In this document: one piece after another, positions 19,328 to 30,430 of the stretch | Layout: every line of letters starts with the position of its first letter | Position numbering within the stretch: position 1 is the first letter of the stretch | DNA from: Saprospiraceae bacterium | Lineage (GTDB): Bacteria; Bacteroidota; Bacteroidia; Chitinophagales; Saprospiraceae | DNA length: 64,000 bases | Reading direction: 5' to 3' | NCBI GenBank assembly: GCA_020850225.1 | Contig: JADZFD010000026.1 | Coordinates: 1 to 64,000, forward strand | Notes under the pieces: model-generated | What the model was told of the DNA's origin: nothing | What the model saw: only the letters and a program-made list of their open reading frames with translations | The model's database searches: none | Made by a program: the position numbers and the translations under genes

Positions 19328-21634
19328 TCAGCTGATTTTAAAATCGATTCTCAATCCGATATTGCGGGTAGGTTCCAATAGTGCCGGTCTTAAGGTATAT
19401 TCTTTATTCAGAATATTGTTGATCAGGAAGGAAAATTTCCATTTTTCCAATTCATATGAAATACGGGTATCCAGCAGATGGTATCCCTTGTGTGTATTTC
19501 TGAACGCCTGTATGCCGAATAAATCGGGATTCTGCAGCAATCCTGGCAAGGGTTCTTCAAAAGCACGGTCGATATTGATAAATTCACTGGCATACTGATG
19601 TGAGATACCCCATTTGAATTTGCCAAACTTGGCTTCAACATCCATTTTTACCTGATGTTTGGATCTGTATTTCAATATATTTATGGAATCTGCATGTTCT
19701 GATATGGTGGATTGTATCAATTTGGAAGTAGAGAAATTTTTATAAACCGGATTGATGTAGGTATATCCACCAAATATGGTAACAGGTACAGAACCAATAT
19801 TAAGTTGGCCGGCAACACCGATTTCATATCCGGTTATGCGTGTATCACCTATATTGAGGGGTTTGAATCCAAATGCCGGAATTCCCAGATCTTTTGGCCC
19901 TAGAAATGTAAATTCAATCATATCACTGTATTCCGATACAAAGGTGGATAAGTCAACAAACCCCTTGAAACTTCCCAAAGCAAAACCCTGTTTGTAACCC
20001 AACTCTGCAGACCAGCCTGTTTCCGGATGTAACTGAGGATTGGCAAAAATGTTGAATATACCAAAAGTTGTAGTTACAAACCGCTCTGTTAGTGAAGGAT
20101 ATCTGTAGCCCTGACCATAAGATGCTCTGAGAGACGAATAGGATGCAAGCTGATAATTGGCAGATAAGCGGGCTATAAGCTGGTCATCCTTAACTTTACC
20201 ACCCGGGATGGTGTCTTTAAAGTAGATCTCAGGACTGTTCTGCTGAACATATTCATACCGTAATCCACCAGAAATCACCAAATTGGTAAACAGGTTTTTA
20301 TCTGCCTGAATATAAACAGCATGATTTTGTCCTGTAAATGTAGTATCACCAAGAAGTTGGGAATTAGTCCTGCTCCACTGTCCTACGATTCCTGTAGTCA
20401 TGTACAGACCTATATTTTCAAAGTTCCTTTGAAATTGATACTCTACATAATGATTGACAGAATGGTTGGATTGATTACTGTCATTGTCATTGTTGATTAA
20501 CATGGTTCTGGCCATGAGGCGATGTTTGTTCTGGTATCGGTCAAAATATGTCACACCGGGATCTATATAAATGCGATTGGCTTTTCTGAAAGAAGTAGTA
20601 CCCATAAATGCCTGCATGGCACCACTTTCTCCGTTTTTCCAAAGAAAGAAACTGCTGTTCTCGCCTGCATTGATTAATCCGCCTACATTGAAAATGAGAT
20701 TTTCGTGCAGCCGGTATCTTACCTGTACATTTCCACGACCACGTGTATAATACGTAAATTGATTCGGACTTTGATTTTTATTATAAAAGCCACTGAGTAT
20801 AATATCAAATTTGTCTATTTTCTGTTTGTGTGAAAATGAAACATTGTATTCATAACGGGTTGTATCGCCCCACCATTTTTTTGTTTTGTCAGCTGGTGCA
20901 GTAAAAATGGTGCCACCTGTGGAAACCTGTGTCTCTGGTGTCGATTTGGCATAAGCAGACCTGAAATTGATTATCCCATTTAAGGCAGCCGACCCGTACA
21001 GCGTCGAAGCTGCTCCCTTGAGAATCTCTATCTGAGACAGATTTTCTATCGGGATATCACTCCAGTTGGGAAATCCTGCATCCGGTTGCAATGCCGGAAT
21101 ATCATCCATCAGTAACATGACACGGCTACCCGCACCGTATGAATAGCCGGAGCCACCTCTGATATTGGCCTGACCATCCAAAATCTGAACGCCAGGAATC
21201 TTGTTTAACACTTCATCGGCACTGGTTGAATTGATACTTTGAACCAGGTCTGTTTTTATGACATCCATACTGACCGTAGACCGAACAATGTTTTGCTCGT
21301 ATTTTGAACCGGTAACAACTACTGCATCGAGGATGGTTGATTTTTCATCCATCCGTATTTCAGATGGAATATCAGCAGGAATACTGAATTCCAGCGTCTG
21401 AGATTGATATCCGACATAGCTTATTTTTAAGGTGACAGGTAATATAGATATATCCAAACTGAAATTGCCATTCTGATCTGTTAATGCACTCTGGTTGTTT
21501 CCCGGATTATAGATACTGACACCTATCAAGGGGTCTTTTTTGTCATTACTTCGGATAGTGATTGTTTTATTTTGAGCCTGTAATACAAACGTCAGAAATA
21601 CCAGGGCTACCGAGATTTTTAAATGCCATTTCAT
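19328..21634 (-). CDS. TonB-dependent receptor with carboxypeptidase-like N-domain (ORF opens at 21682)
   Basis: IGVSIYNPGNNQSALTDQNGNFSL; plug domain VLNKIPGVQILDGQANIRGGSGYSYG; C-terminal beta strand ending GLRIDFKIS. Confidence 0.9.
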   Translation of the reverse strand: MKWHLKISVALVFLTFVLQAQNKTITIRSNDKKDPLIGVSIYNPGNNQSALTDQNGNFSLDISILPVTLKISYVGYQSQTLEFSIPADIPSEIRMDEKSTILDAVVVTGSKYEQNIVRSTVSMDVIKTDLVQSINSTSADEVLNKIPGVQILDGQANIRGGSGYSYGAGSRVMLLMDDIPALQPDAGFPNWSDIPIENLSQIEILKGAASTLYGSAALNGIINFRSAYAKSTPETQVSTGGTIFTAPADKTKKWWGDTTRYEYNVSFSHKQKIDKFDIILSGFYNKNQSPNQFTYYTRGRGNVQVRYRLHENLIFNVGGLINAGENSSFFLWKNGESGAMQAFMGTTSFRKANRIYIDPGVTYFDRYQNKHRLMARTMLINNDNDSNQSNHSVNHYVEYQFQRNFENIGLYMTTGIVGQWSRTNSQLLGDTTFTGQNHAVYIQADKNLFTNLVISGGLRYEYVQQNSPEIYFKDTIPGGKVKDDQLIARLSANYQLASYSSLRASYGQGYRYPSLTERFVTTTFGIFNIFANPQLHPETGWSAELGYKQGFALGSFKGFVDLSTFVSEYSDMIEFTFLGPKDLGIPAFGFKPLNIGDTRITGYEIGVAGQLNIGSVPVTIFGGYTYINPVYKNFSTSKLIQSTISEHADSINILKYRSKHQVKMDVEAKFGKFKWGISHQYASEFINIDRAFEEPLPGLLQNPDLFGIQAFRNTHKGYHLLDTRISYELEKWKFSFLINNILNKEYTLRPALLEPTRNIGLRIDFKIS

Positions 21635-21716
21635 AAGATTGCTATTTGATTGGATAAAGTTAAAACCTTTTTGATAATCCAAAAAAATATTTTACAAAAT
21701 TACAGAGATTGAGAAT

Positions 21717-22310
21717 CTATTTTGTCAGCTGCTGATGTATATACCAAACCTGATGGATAACTGATTGGGTGTCATCATTGTTGATGATATAGTCGGCGTA
21801 TCGTATCTTTTCTTCTTCAGGTAGCTGGTTGTCTATTTTTCTTTTCACTGCTTCATAAGACAATCCGTCTCTTTTCATAACTCTTTTAATTCTGATTTCT
21901 TCCGGACAGGTAACGACTATTAATTTGTCCAATGATTTGTAACTACCGGTTTCGATCAGCAGTGCTGCTTCTTTGATGATGTAAGGTACGTCTTTTTCTT
22001 TTTTATGTTCCTCTATCCAGCGGAGGGAATCACTCAATACAGCTGGATGTACGATGTCGTTTATCTCTTTCAATAATTGCTTGTTGTTGAATATTTTGGC
22101 AGATACATGGTCTTTATTGATTTTTCCGTTTTTGTGGTACGCTTCACTGCCTAACAGTGATTTTATTTTACTTTTAACGGATAAATCTGTAATCATTATA
22201 CTTTTAGCTCTGGTATCAGCATCATAGATAGGTATACCCAATATCTCAAAAACCCTGCATGCTGTTGTTTTTCCTGAACCTATTCCACCTGTAATTCCAA
22301 TTTTTCTCAT
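21717..22310 (-). CDS. coaE: Dephospho-CoA kinase (ORF opens at 22340)
   Basis: MRKIGITGGIGSGKTTACRVFEILGIPIYDADTRAK; EAALLIETG. Confidence 0.93.
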   Translation of the reverse strand: MRKIGITGGIGSGKTTACRVFEILGIPIYDADTRAKSIMITDLSVKSKIKSLLGSEAYHKNGKINKDHVSAKIFNNKQLLKEINDIVHPAVLSDSLRWIEEHKKEKDVPYIIKEAALLIETGSYKSLDKLIVVTCPEEIRIKRVMKRDGLSYEAVKRKIDNQLPEEEKIRYADYIINNDDTQSVIHQVWYIHQQLTK

Positions 22311-22329
22311 TTTTTTCTGTTTTAATTTG

Positions 22330-22677
22330 TTATTTGGCAACCAGTTTCCGGGTCCAGTGTCCTGTCAGACCTGCTAATCCTGCCGTAAAACCACCGATGA
22401 ATCCTGTTAGCCAGAATATACTGTTTGGTGTGATATCGCCCATTAATTTTCCCAAAAGATGTGAAACTGGCTGGTCAAAATGCCTGTCACTGATATAGGC
22501 CTGGAAATACCAAATCAGAAACAACGTTATGAATGATGTAGCAAATGCTGTAAAAAATCCCGGTTTTAAAATGTAGCATATTATAAAACACGCAATACCT
22601 CCGAACCACCATGGCATAAAAAATGAAATGGGATAAACGATAACTGCTGTCAGTAATATTAAAAATAATTGTTTCAT
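22330..22677 (-). CDS. Small integral membrane protein
   Basis: Three hydrophobic segments; overlaps upstream gene end by 4 nt. Confidence 0.6.
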   Translation of the reverse strand: MKQLFLILLTAVIVYPISFFMPWWFGGIACFIICYILKPGFFTAFATSFITLFLIWYFQAYISDRHFDQPVSHLLGKLMGDITPNSIFWLTGFIGGFTAGLAGLTGHWTRKLVAK

Positions 22678-25142
22678 GATTCAGGGATTAATTGTAATAC
22701 TGATGATGAAGATTTTCTAAACTCCTCCTTACTCCTGTGAATATGGAGAGGATAATACTGACCTTTAAGCCATGCTTCGAGCTTGTTTTTGTAGTATTTA
22801 CTGGTAGGATTGCCGGATTGACCTCCCGGATATACGCCAATGCCATGTACCTTATCATCCAAACTGATTATCATACGCCAGCTAGGACCGAATGAGACTC
22901 CAACGGCATTGATGGCATCTACACATCCATCAGCATGTACATCCAGTTCTGATAGAGCAGGAATGCGCGTCATATGAAAAAAGTTTAAGGGTTTATATGC
23001 ACCCCAGGCCATATTTTTACCATTATTTTTACTTGTCAGAAATTTATCTAAAGCCTGATTTATGGATACGATGACAATATCTTTTGCATTTTCTTTGTGA
23101 GAAGTATTTCTAATATCAAAGTATTTGTTGTCCGGATCTGAATTTATCAATTCGAGCAATCTCCAATCCTCGGGATAATTTACATCTGCTGTTTCCTTCA
23201 GTTTGCTGATCTCATCCCAGGTGTTCTCTTCCAAAGCATCGCTGAACAATTCAAACAAAACAGGTATATCATAAGATGCCTTATAGTGACAGTCCCATTT
23301 CAATAGCTTGTCATAAGTATCCCTGAATTTAGCATTTATATCCTGTAATGTTACGATGTTTTGCAACATTTGTATAAAATCGTATGCTTTGGATGAGTAG
23401 GTGTCAAATTGCATTGCTTTCATATCTTCAACGGTAGCATGTTCAGTATTTTCCAGCTTTGAATTGATTGTTTTGTTCCTGTAACGTTCAAAACGTCCGG
23501 TATAGTAATATGGATAGGTTTTGTCTGTACTAACCTGGTTAGCGGATGCAATGAATCCCCGTTTCGGATTGATACTTTGCGGTATCTGGTTTTGCGGAAT
23601 CCAGGCTTGCCAGTTGTTTTTTTGTGAAGCGTATTCTACAAAACGTCCATCCTGATCAAATTTAGCAGGAAATCTTCCGTTGACACGTAATCCTATGTTC
23701 CCTTTTTTATCTGCAAAACCAAAATTTTGTGCCGGACTTATATAATGATGTATGTTTTCAAGGTATTCATCCGTATTTTTGCATGACATGGCTTTTATAA
23801 ATACGTTAAATTCGTCTGTATCAGGTTCGTCATGACAGATCCAGCGCATAGCGAGATCCGTTTTAAAATCATCGGAAGTATAATAAACCGGACCTAAAAT
23901 GGTGTATTTGACGGTGTCGATATAGTCCTTTTTACCCTTTATCCGGATGGTTTCTATTCTGTCAGAAGCCTTGTATTCCTTGCCATCCATCCGATACCGG
24001 ATTCTGTTTTTATCGACCCAATCCATTACAAATAAATCTTCGACATCCTGACCGACATTGGTTTCGCCCCATGCCATATTTTCATTGAAACCTATCATTA
24101 TTCCTGGAAATCCCGGAAAGGAAACTCCGTATGCATTGAATTCGGGTGTCTGTATATGTTCTTCTATCCATATAGAAGGCAGACCTAAACTTAGATGTGG
24201 ATCGTTGCAGAAGATGGGTTTGCCACTTTGGGTTTTACGACCAGCAAGTCCCCAGGAATTGCTGCCTATGCCTTTTTCCCGACGTGTAAAATTGGTCTTT
24301 AAAACAGGTTTTTTATAATAGGCAGAAGTATCCTGACGTATACCTGCAATTGTATCAAATACATAGGGGTGCTCTGTTGGAATAACTGCATTCTCTGTTT
24401 GCTGATGCTCCGGATACAGATAATCATAATCAGTCTTGCCTAAATAATACAGGAGATTGGTATTCTGTATATCATCATTACGCCCTGCCAGAGTCAGGGA
24501 CATCTGCTTGAATATCAATGCAGATTTTAAGGGTGTCCAGGTCTCTGGCCTGATGTCAAAAAGCTTGTATTCAATTGGATAATCCTTGGCATCGATTGAA
24601 CTTATATAAGCATTGATACCGTCTATATAACTGGATATTTTGTAATAGTCCGGTTGTTTTTTCCATCCTTTTACAGCATTCTCGGCAGCATATTTCATGC
24701 CCATTCTTCTCCTTTCCAGGTCTATTTTCAATGTTTTTTCTCCAAAAATGGAAGACAATTCACCTGCTGCAGCCCTGGCAAGAAACTCCATCTGAAATAG
24801 CCGGTTCTGTGCTTCTACATAACCTTGCGCAAAAAGTGCATCTTCCAGATTTTGTGCAAATATGTGCGGAACATGCATATCGTCATAATATATTTCAATC
24901 CTGTCTTTTATACCTTTAAGTACAATGGTCGATTGCTGACTTTCTGATCTGGAATCTGAAGTCCATACACCATAAAATGGATTCAGAAACTTACCCAACG
25001 GTGGAAGCGGATCCTTAGTCAACTGTAAGTTGCCATTTAAAAACAGGTATAAAAAGACCGTTAGAACAAATGTAAAAAAAAAGAAAATTTTTTGTATCAT
25101 ATTTGTTTGCCTTTTAGTAATTCTGATTTTTGTTCTAATCAA
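22674..25142 (-). CDS. Penicillin acylase family protein
   Basis: DDMHVPHIFAQNLEDALFAQGYVEAQNRLFQMEFLARAAAGELSSIFG; GSNSWGLAGRKTQSGKPIFCNDPHL (catalytic Ser). Confidence 0.9.
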   Translation of the reverse strand: MIRTKIRITKRQTNMIQKIFFFFTFVLTVFLYLFLNGNLQLTKDPLPPLGKFLNPFYGVWTSDSRSESQQSTIVLKGIKDRIEIYYDDMHVPHIFAQNLEDALFAQGYVEAQNRLFQMEFLARAAAGELSSIFGEKTLKIDLERRRMGMKYAAENAVKGWKKQPDYYKISSYIDGINAYISSIDAKDYPIEYKLFDIRPETWTPLKSALIFKQMSLTLAGRNDDIQNTNLLYYLGKTDYDYLYPEHQQTENAVIPTEHPYVFDTIAGIRQDTSAYYKKPVLKTNFTRREKGIGSNSWGLAGRKTQSGKPIFCNDPHLSLGLPSIWIEEHIQTPEFNAYGVSFPGFPGIMIGFNENMAWGETNVGQDVEDLFVMDWVDKNRIRYRMDGKEYKASDRIETIRIKGKKDYIDTVKYTILGPVYYTSDDFKTDLAMRWICHDEPDTDEFNVFIKAMSCKNTDEYLENIHHYISPAQNFGFADKKGNIGLRVNGRFPAKFDQDGRFVEYASQKNNWQAWIPQNQIPQSINPKRGFIASANQVSTDKTYPYYYTGRFERYRNKTINSKLENTEHATVEDMKAMQFDTYSSKAYDFIQMLQNIVTLQDINAKFRDTYDKLLKWDCHYKASYDIPVLFELFSDALEENTWDEISKLKETADVNYPEDWRLLELINSDPDNKYFDIRNTSHKENAKDIVIVSINQALDKFLTSKNNGKNMAWGAYKPLNFFHMTRIPALSELDVHADGCVDAINAVGVSFGPSWRMIISLDDKVHGIGVYPGGQSGNPTSKYYKNKLEAWLKGQYYPLHIHRSKEEFRKSSSSVLQLIPES

Positions 25143-25412
25143 AGATTACAATAGAAAGCAAATATACAATATTAATTATTGAAAGGAAATATAATCCAAA
25201 ATTAATATAAATACGGGTTAGTGTAACAGCATATTTATTTAATAAATATTGTAGCGGATTACTTTAAGGTTTAGTTGAAATTGAACTTATATAATATTAA
25301 TACCATTTATGTTGAAATGTAAGGGTAATAAATATAATCAGAATGCTTTAAATAAGTTAAGGCATATAGATTAAAAATGTAACGATCTGTAAATAAAATA
25401 GTTATCTAATCG

Positions 25413-26021
25413 CTACTTGGTTTCATCTCCTCCATTTCCATCCCATTCCTTTTCTGCTGGTTTTTCCGGATAAGTGGCACGACGGAATAATTTTACCTGC
25501 ATACTATTATCCTGATAAGTTGCCTGCCCGACCAGTACAAGCGCATCATTATTATATTTTACTTCAAATTCCTGAGGTTTAAATCGTTGGTCATCATCCA
25601 GTAGAAGGATAAGATTATTTTCAGTTGTGTATACATACCTGCCAGTTCCGTAAGTCTTGTCATAGCTACCATAACTATACTTGTTACCTTCATTGAAATC
25701 AAGCCAAAAACCTACAGCATCAGCACCGAATTTCATCTCATTCCCTCGCAGAAATGCATCGATATGCCAGTAATCCTTGATTAATACATTCGTCATATTC
25801 GGGTCTGTATTTTTTATTCTTTGTTCCATGATACTCCTCGCAGCGCTCCTTTGTTGCTGGTACAAACTGTCATTTTTTGCAAACTGATTGTGTATTATAT
25901 ATTGCTCTTCTACAGGCATACTTCCTGCAATTTCATTATTGTTAACTGACGCACTGTCTGATTGTTTACAAGAAACAAAAGCTATTGATAGAATGAATAA
26001 AAACTGAATAAATAATTTCAT
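25413..26021 (-). CDS. Hypothetical lipoprotein
   Basis: Signal with lipobox (FVSCKQSD). Confidence 0.6.
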   Translation of the reverse strand: MKLFIQFLFILSIAFVSCKQSDSASVNNNEIAGSMPVEEQYIIHNQFAKNDSLYQQQRSAARSIMEQRIKNTDPNMTNVLIKDYWHIDAFLRGNEMKFGADAVGFWLDFNEGNKYSYGSYDKTYGTGRYVYTTENNLILLLDDDQRFKPQEFEVKYNNDALVLVGQATYQDNSMQVKLFRRATYPEKPAEKEWDGNGGDETK

Positions 26022-26155
26022 ATTTAATTTATTTATAATATGTAATAATTAAAAATTTCAAAATGTATGATACAACAACGGTAATTCGTTGTATTTTTGT
26101 CGGATCGGGACAGGATATCTTTTCCTGGTTTCATCGTTTAAAAAATGCAAAAGTA

Positions 26156-27478
26156 ATGCTTAATAAGTTTTTATCATATATAGAAGATAAAAAATTAATT
26201 CTACCCGGCTCTGTAACCTTGTTGTCTGTATCAGGAGGTAAGGATTCCATGGTTCTGACAGATTTGATGTTAAAAGCAGGAATGCCCATTATGGTCGGTC
26301 ATATCAATCACCATCTCAGAGGCGCTGAATCGGAAGAAGATGCCCTTTTTATCAAAAACTACTGTCTGGAACATGACTTACCTTACCATCAATATGATAT
26401 AGATCCGTATCTGCTTTCCACAGGTAATCTGCAGAATAAAGCAAGGCTGATACGCTATAATCAATTGCAAAAGTGGGCAACTGAATACGGATGCAGGCAG
26501 ATAGCTACAGCCCATCACCTGGATGACCGTATCGAAACCTTTCTGATGAATATCATGAGAGGTACAGGAATGAACGGTATGACAAGTATTTTACCCCGAT
26601 ATGAAAATATTATTCGTCCTCTGCTTTGGGCTACTACCGACGAAATCATGAGGTACGTCAGGGACAATTCGATACTTTACAGAGAGGATTCAAGCAATGC
26701 GTCGGACAAATATCTGCGTAATCAGGTGCGGCATCATATTTTGCCAGCTATGATTCAGGCTGACAACAGGTCGTATGCAGGACTCAGACAAACGATTCGG
26801 AACATGGAGTCGACAGTGACGGTTTTTGATTATCTCATGGAAAATTTTCGCCATACAGTAGTATCTGATTCAGCCGGCAAAAAGGTTGTTGATTTAAGCC
26901 ATTTACTTAATCAGCCTTTTGCGTCAGATGTGTTGTATCAGATTATTCGGATTTATGGCTTTAATCTATTACAGTGCGCTGATATGATTCAGAGCCAGCA
27001 GGGAAGATATTATTCGAACTCACATGAAGCCATAGTCCATCAGCAAAAAGTGCTGATCAGAGTAATAGCAGCTGAACATGAATCTGTGATACATATTATG
27101 GATGCTATGCCTTTTGAATTACAGTCCGGAGATATCCATATTTCAATGGAAGTATCACAGGATGTGGAACAAAATTTTGATAATAACCAATTCTTTTTGG
27201 ACGCTGATGTTATTAGCTGGCCTATAACAATAAGATCAAGAAAACCCGGCGATGTTTTTGAGCCTTACGGTATGCATGGAAAAAAGCAAAAAGTTAAAAA
27301 GTATCTGACCAACAGAAAATTATCACCTTTTGAAAAGGAGAATATACGTATTGTTGAGGATAAAAAACGGATATTGGCAGTTCTTCCTTGCACGATTGCC
27401 AATGCTGTACAGGTTACTTCTGAATCTGAAAATATAGCAGTAATCCACTTTAAGATTGACAATAAAAATGCTATTTAA
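26156..27478 (+). CDS. tilS: tRNA(Ile)-lysidine synthase (ORF opens at 26063)
   Basis: SVSGGKDSMVLTDLM PP-loop; GHINHHLRGAESEEDALF; TAHHLDDRIETFLMN. Confidence 0.92.
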   Translation: MLNKFLSYIEDKKLILPGSVTLLSVSGGKDSMVLTDLMLKAGMPIMVGHINHHLRGAESEEDALFIKNYCLEHDLPYHQYDIDPYLLSTGNLQNKARLIRYNQLQKWATEYGCRQIATAHHLDDRIETFLMNIMRGTGMNGMTSILPRYENIIRPLLWATTDEIMRYVRDNSILYREDSSNASDKYLRNQVRHHILPAMIQADNRSYAGLRQTIRNMESTVTVFDYLMENFRHTVVSDSAGKKVVDLSHLLNQPFASDVLYQIIRIYGFNLLQCADMIQSQQGRYYSNSHEAIVHQQKVLIRVIAAEHESVIHIMDAMPFELQSGDIHISMEVSQDVEQNFDNNQFFLDADVISWPITIRSRKPGDVFEPYGMHGKKQKVKKYLTNRKLSPFEKENIRIVEDKKRILAVLPCTIANAVQVTSESENIAVIHFKIDNKNAI

Positions 27479-27783
27479 GGGTATTTCATATATTCCTTAA
27501 AGAATTCGAATTAAAATCCTATAGATATCCTATTGAAAAAATGGTTTCTACTAAAACCAGAAATATTTAAAATTAATCCACTTGAATTCAAAAATAAAAT
27601 ACTAAATTTGAACAAAAATAATCTCAACTTTCATCAACAACCTTGTGAAACTTGACAAGTAAGCAAAGTAGAATTAACCCAAACGTGGAACAGGACACAC
27701 TGTCAGATACAGAAATTAATTGAAATTTGAAAAATAGATAAACGTATTTTGATATATTTGTAACCATTCAAAAGTTCCTTACA

Positions 27784-29079
27784 TCAACTCAGATATTTAA
27801 TCTGGTTATAGTACTCAGCTATTCTTTCATCAATGAAGATGTCTCTCGCAGTTACGGGATTAGTAAGTATGATACCGCCAAGGGTTCTGCAACGGCTTAG
27901 TGCCACATAGGTCTGTCCGCTTTCAAAGGCGCCTCTCCCCAGATCAATGATAACTCTTTCAAAGGTCTTTCCCTGACTTTTGTGGATGGTGATAGCCCAG
28001 GCAAGTTTTAGTGGATATTGTGTAAAAGCACCTACAGTCTTGGAAGATATCTGTTGTGGATCGTTGGGATTAATTTCATAGCGGATGACTTCCCATTCCT
28101 GTTTTTCAACAGTAACTGTTTTCTCGTCGAGATTATTATCCAGTACCTTGACGCGGATGATTTCTTCTGTTACTTCCTCGACAATACCTATAGTACCATT
28201 AACGAATTGCTTTTGGGGATCATTTTTAACAAACATTACCTGCGCTCCGGTTTTCAATATAAGGATGAGATCGGCAGGGTAGAGCTGTGGGTTAAATTCA
28301 CCTGTGACCGTTGCTTGAAACTGAACCTGTGGTTCTGTTATAGCCCGGAGCTCAGCATCGTTAATTCTGGTTGCAATATCATTTCTAGCTGAAAGCGTTA
28401 TATAAAATGACCTGTCTTCAGGTATGGGCTGATGTCTCTCATTCAGATAGAGCATGTCGTCGTAGTCCATCTGGTTCAGTCTGATGTTGTCCAGCAGTTG
28501 GATAAAACTTCTTTCTTCCTGTCGGAATACTTCAGAAAGTTCAATCATTTTTAACGTTATCTCATGAAGTGCATAGGATGAAAAAAAATAGGGTGAGGTA
28601 TAATATGAATTGAAGTATTGTTTTTCGGGAGCAGTAGATACAACTGGAGGCAGTTGAAACAAGTCTCCAAAAAAAACCATCTGTACACCTCCGAACGGCA
28701 ATTTATTTTGTCGGTTAATCTTTAGAAAGTAATTGATGTTGTCCAGCATATCAGCACGCACCATAGATATTTCATCAATGATGATCATGTCCAGATTCTG
28801 ATATATCCTGTAATTACTTCGCCGGTGAATTTCCTTATGCGTTATTATTTTGGGTGGAAATCCGAAGAAGGAATGAATCGTTTGACCACGAACGTTCAAT
28901 GCTGCCACCCCTGTGGGAGCGAGTACGGCAACTCTCTTTTTGGTTGTATTGCGAAACACCTGGAGTAGGGTGGACTTTCCGGTACCGGCACGACCTGTTA
29001 TAAACAGATGGTCAGATGTGTATTCCAACTGATCCAGTATGGCCTTGAATTCTTCATTGAGTGTCAAGGGTGTTAGCAT
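27784..29079 (-). CDS. Pif1/RecD-like SF1 helicase (ORF opens at 29136)
   Basis: FITGRAGTGKSTLLQVFRN, VLAPTGVAALNVRGQTIHSFF, IIDEISMVRADMLD, FFGDLFQLPPV, WAITIHKSQGKTFERVI. Confidence 0.9.
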   Translation of the reverse strand: MLTPLTLNEEFKAILDQLEYTSDHLFITGRAGTGKSTLLQVFRNTTKKRVAVLAPTGVAALNVRGQTIHSFFGFPPKIITHKEIHRRSNYRIYQNLDMIIIDEISMVRADMLDNINYFLKINRQNKLPFGGVQMVFFGDLFQLPPVVSTAPEKQYFNSYYTSPYFFSSYALHEITLKMIELSEVFRQEERSFIQLLDNIRLNQMDYDDMLYLNERHQPIPEDRSFYITLSARNDIATRINDAELRAITEPQVQFQATVTGEFNPQLYPADLILILKTGAQVMFVKNDPQKQFVNGTIGIVEEVTEEIIRVKVLDNNLDEKTVTVEKQEWEVIRYEINPNDPQQISSKTVGAFTQYPLKLAWAITIHKSQGKTFERVIIDLGRGAFESGQTYVALSRCRTLGGIILTNPVTARDIFIDERIAEYYNQIKYLS

Positions 29080-29095
29080 GGTAAGACGTTGTAAA

Positions 29096-29806
29096 TTATC
29101 TTCTCCTGCCGCTCGTATAATCCGGACTGAAGCCAAGCCTTACAGTAAACTGAAGCTGCCGCTGATTGACTGGGACAACGCCGGTATGTTCAATTATATA
29201 TACGGGCACACCATCCCAGGTGATTTTTGTATGGAAATAGTATGACAGGATTGGTGTTATGGTAAAAAGATCACTGAAACCAATGTCCATTCCCAAGCCT
29301 ATTCCGCCCCGAAATACTATGCCTTCGTCTGCTTCATAATGGGCTGCTCCTCCATTTGTTTTTGCATCGAATTGATAATATCCGATACCTGGTGTAAAAT
29401 GAAAAAATAGTCCTTTATTGATAGAAGGTCCCTGCTTAGAAAATGTGGGACAATTGCAGTCACCTTCCATATCAAGAGCATAAAAATGGGTATGAAAATT
29501 AAAATTATAACCAGTGTAATTGATATTGTCAAGCCCACGATCAGCGTTTACTCCGGTAACTGCATAGCTGTATGCCAGTTCAGGCATAAACTCAACCCGA
29601 CGTTTTTTTAATCTGAACCAGTAATCGATTCCACCCTCAAATCCGGATTTAAATACTTGCTTGTCAGTAGAAAACTGAGTATTAATAGTTCTGTCGAGAT
29701 TATCAAATCCATTGTTATTGTACTTGAGACGAACACCAAATTGCCCGTAACTTTGATTAAAACTCAACAAAAATACTATGGTCAATAAATGAATTGGGTA
29801 TTTCAT
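29096..29806 (-). CDS. Predicted outer-membrane beta-barrel protein
   Basis: Signal peptide and alternating aromatic strands ending QLQFTVRLGF. Confidence 0.55.
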   Translation of the reverse strand: MKYPIHLLTIVFLLSFNQSYGQFGVRLKYNNNGFDNLDRTINTQFSTDKQVFKSGFEGGIDYWFRLKKRRVEFMPELAYSYAVTGVNADRGLDNINYTGYNFNFHTHFYALDMEGDCNCPTFSKQGPSINKGLFFHFTPGIGYYQFDAKTNGGAAHYEADEGIVFRGGIGLGMDIGFSDLFTITPILSYYFHTKITWDGVPVYIIEHTGVVPVNQRQLQFTVRLGFSPDYTSGRRR

Positions 29807-29954
29807 ACTTTTCGTAATAAAAATTAAGATATGAAAGGCAAATATATGTATTTTTTGTGATAAAGTAATGTTTATGTCTCGACAGCAAATTCATATTGAG
29901 CTGTTATATGGATTATCCGAGTGAATAAGCATTTCTTTTCTTTTATCAGTTTTT

Positions 29955-30281
29955 TTAACTTCCTGCAAGTGGTGAACCGAATATTCCTACTGCAAGTTCG
30001 GCCCACACAAGTATAAAGGTAAGCAATACAATACCACAAAGAATAATTCTTCCATTTTTGCTTTCAACATTTTTGAAAACAATAGTGCAAAGCACCCCTG
30101 CACCGGATAATAATATGCCCATAAATACGAAATCTGCAATACTCCAGTTAATAATATTGCTGAATTGCATAGCCAATAATGTAATGAAAAGTAGTAGCGG
30201 AATGATTGAAAACCATCTGTAATGCATTGTTGATATTTTCTGTATTAACGAAGATCTTATCGAATTATTTTTGGAATACAA
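29955..30281 (-). CDS. Small membrane protein, hypothetical
   Basis: Three hydrophobic helices. Confidence 0.45.
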   Translation of the reverse strand: MYSKNNSIRSSLIQKISTMHYRWFSIIPLLLFITLLAMQFSNIINWSIADFVFMGILLSGAGVLCTIVFKNVESKNGRIILCGIVLLTFILVWAELAVGIFGSPLAGS

Positions 30282-30430
30282 TGCGAATGATTTTTTCTGT
30301 ATGTTATATCTATATTATTGATAATTTTTAACTAATTCTTCAGTAATTTGTATTAAAATATTTTAGAAAAAAATAAATTTCTGAAATACCATGTTCTTTA
30401 ATAATAGACAAAATCTATTCATAAGAGATT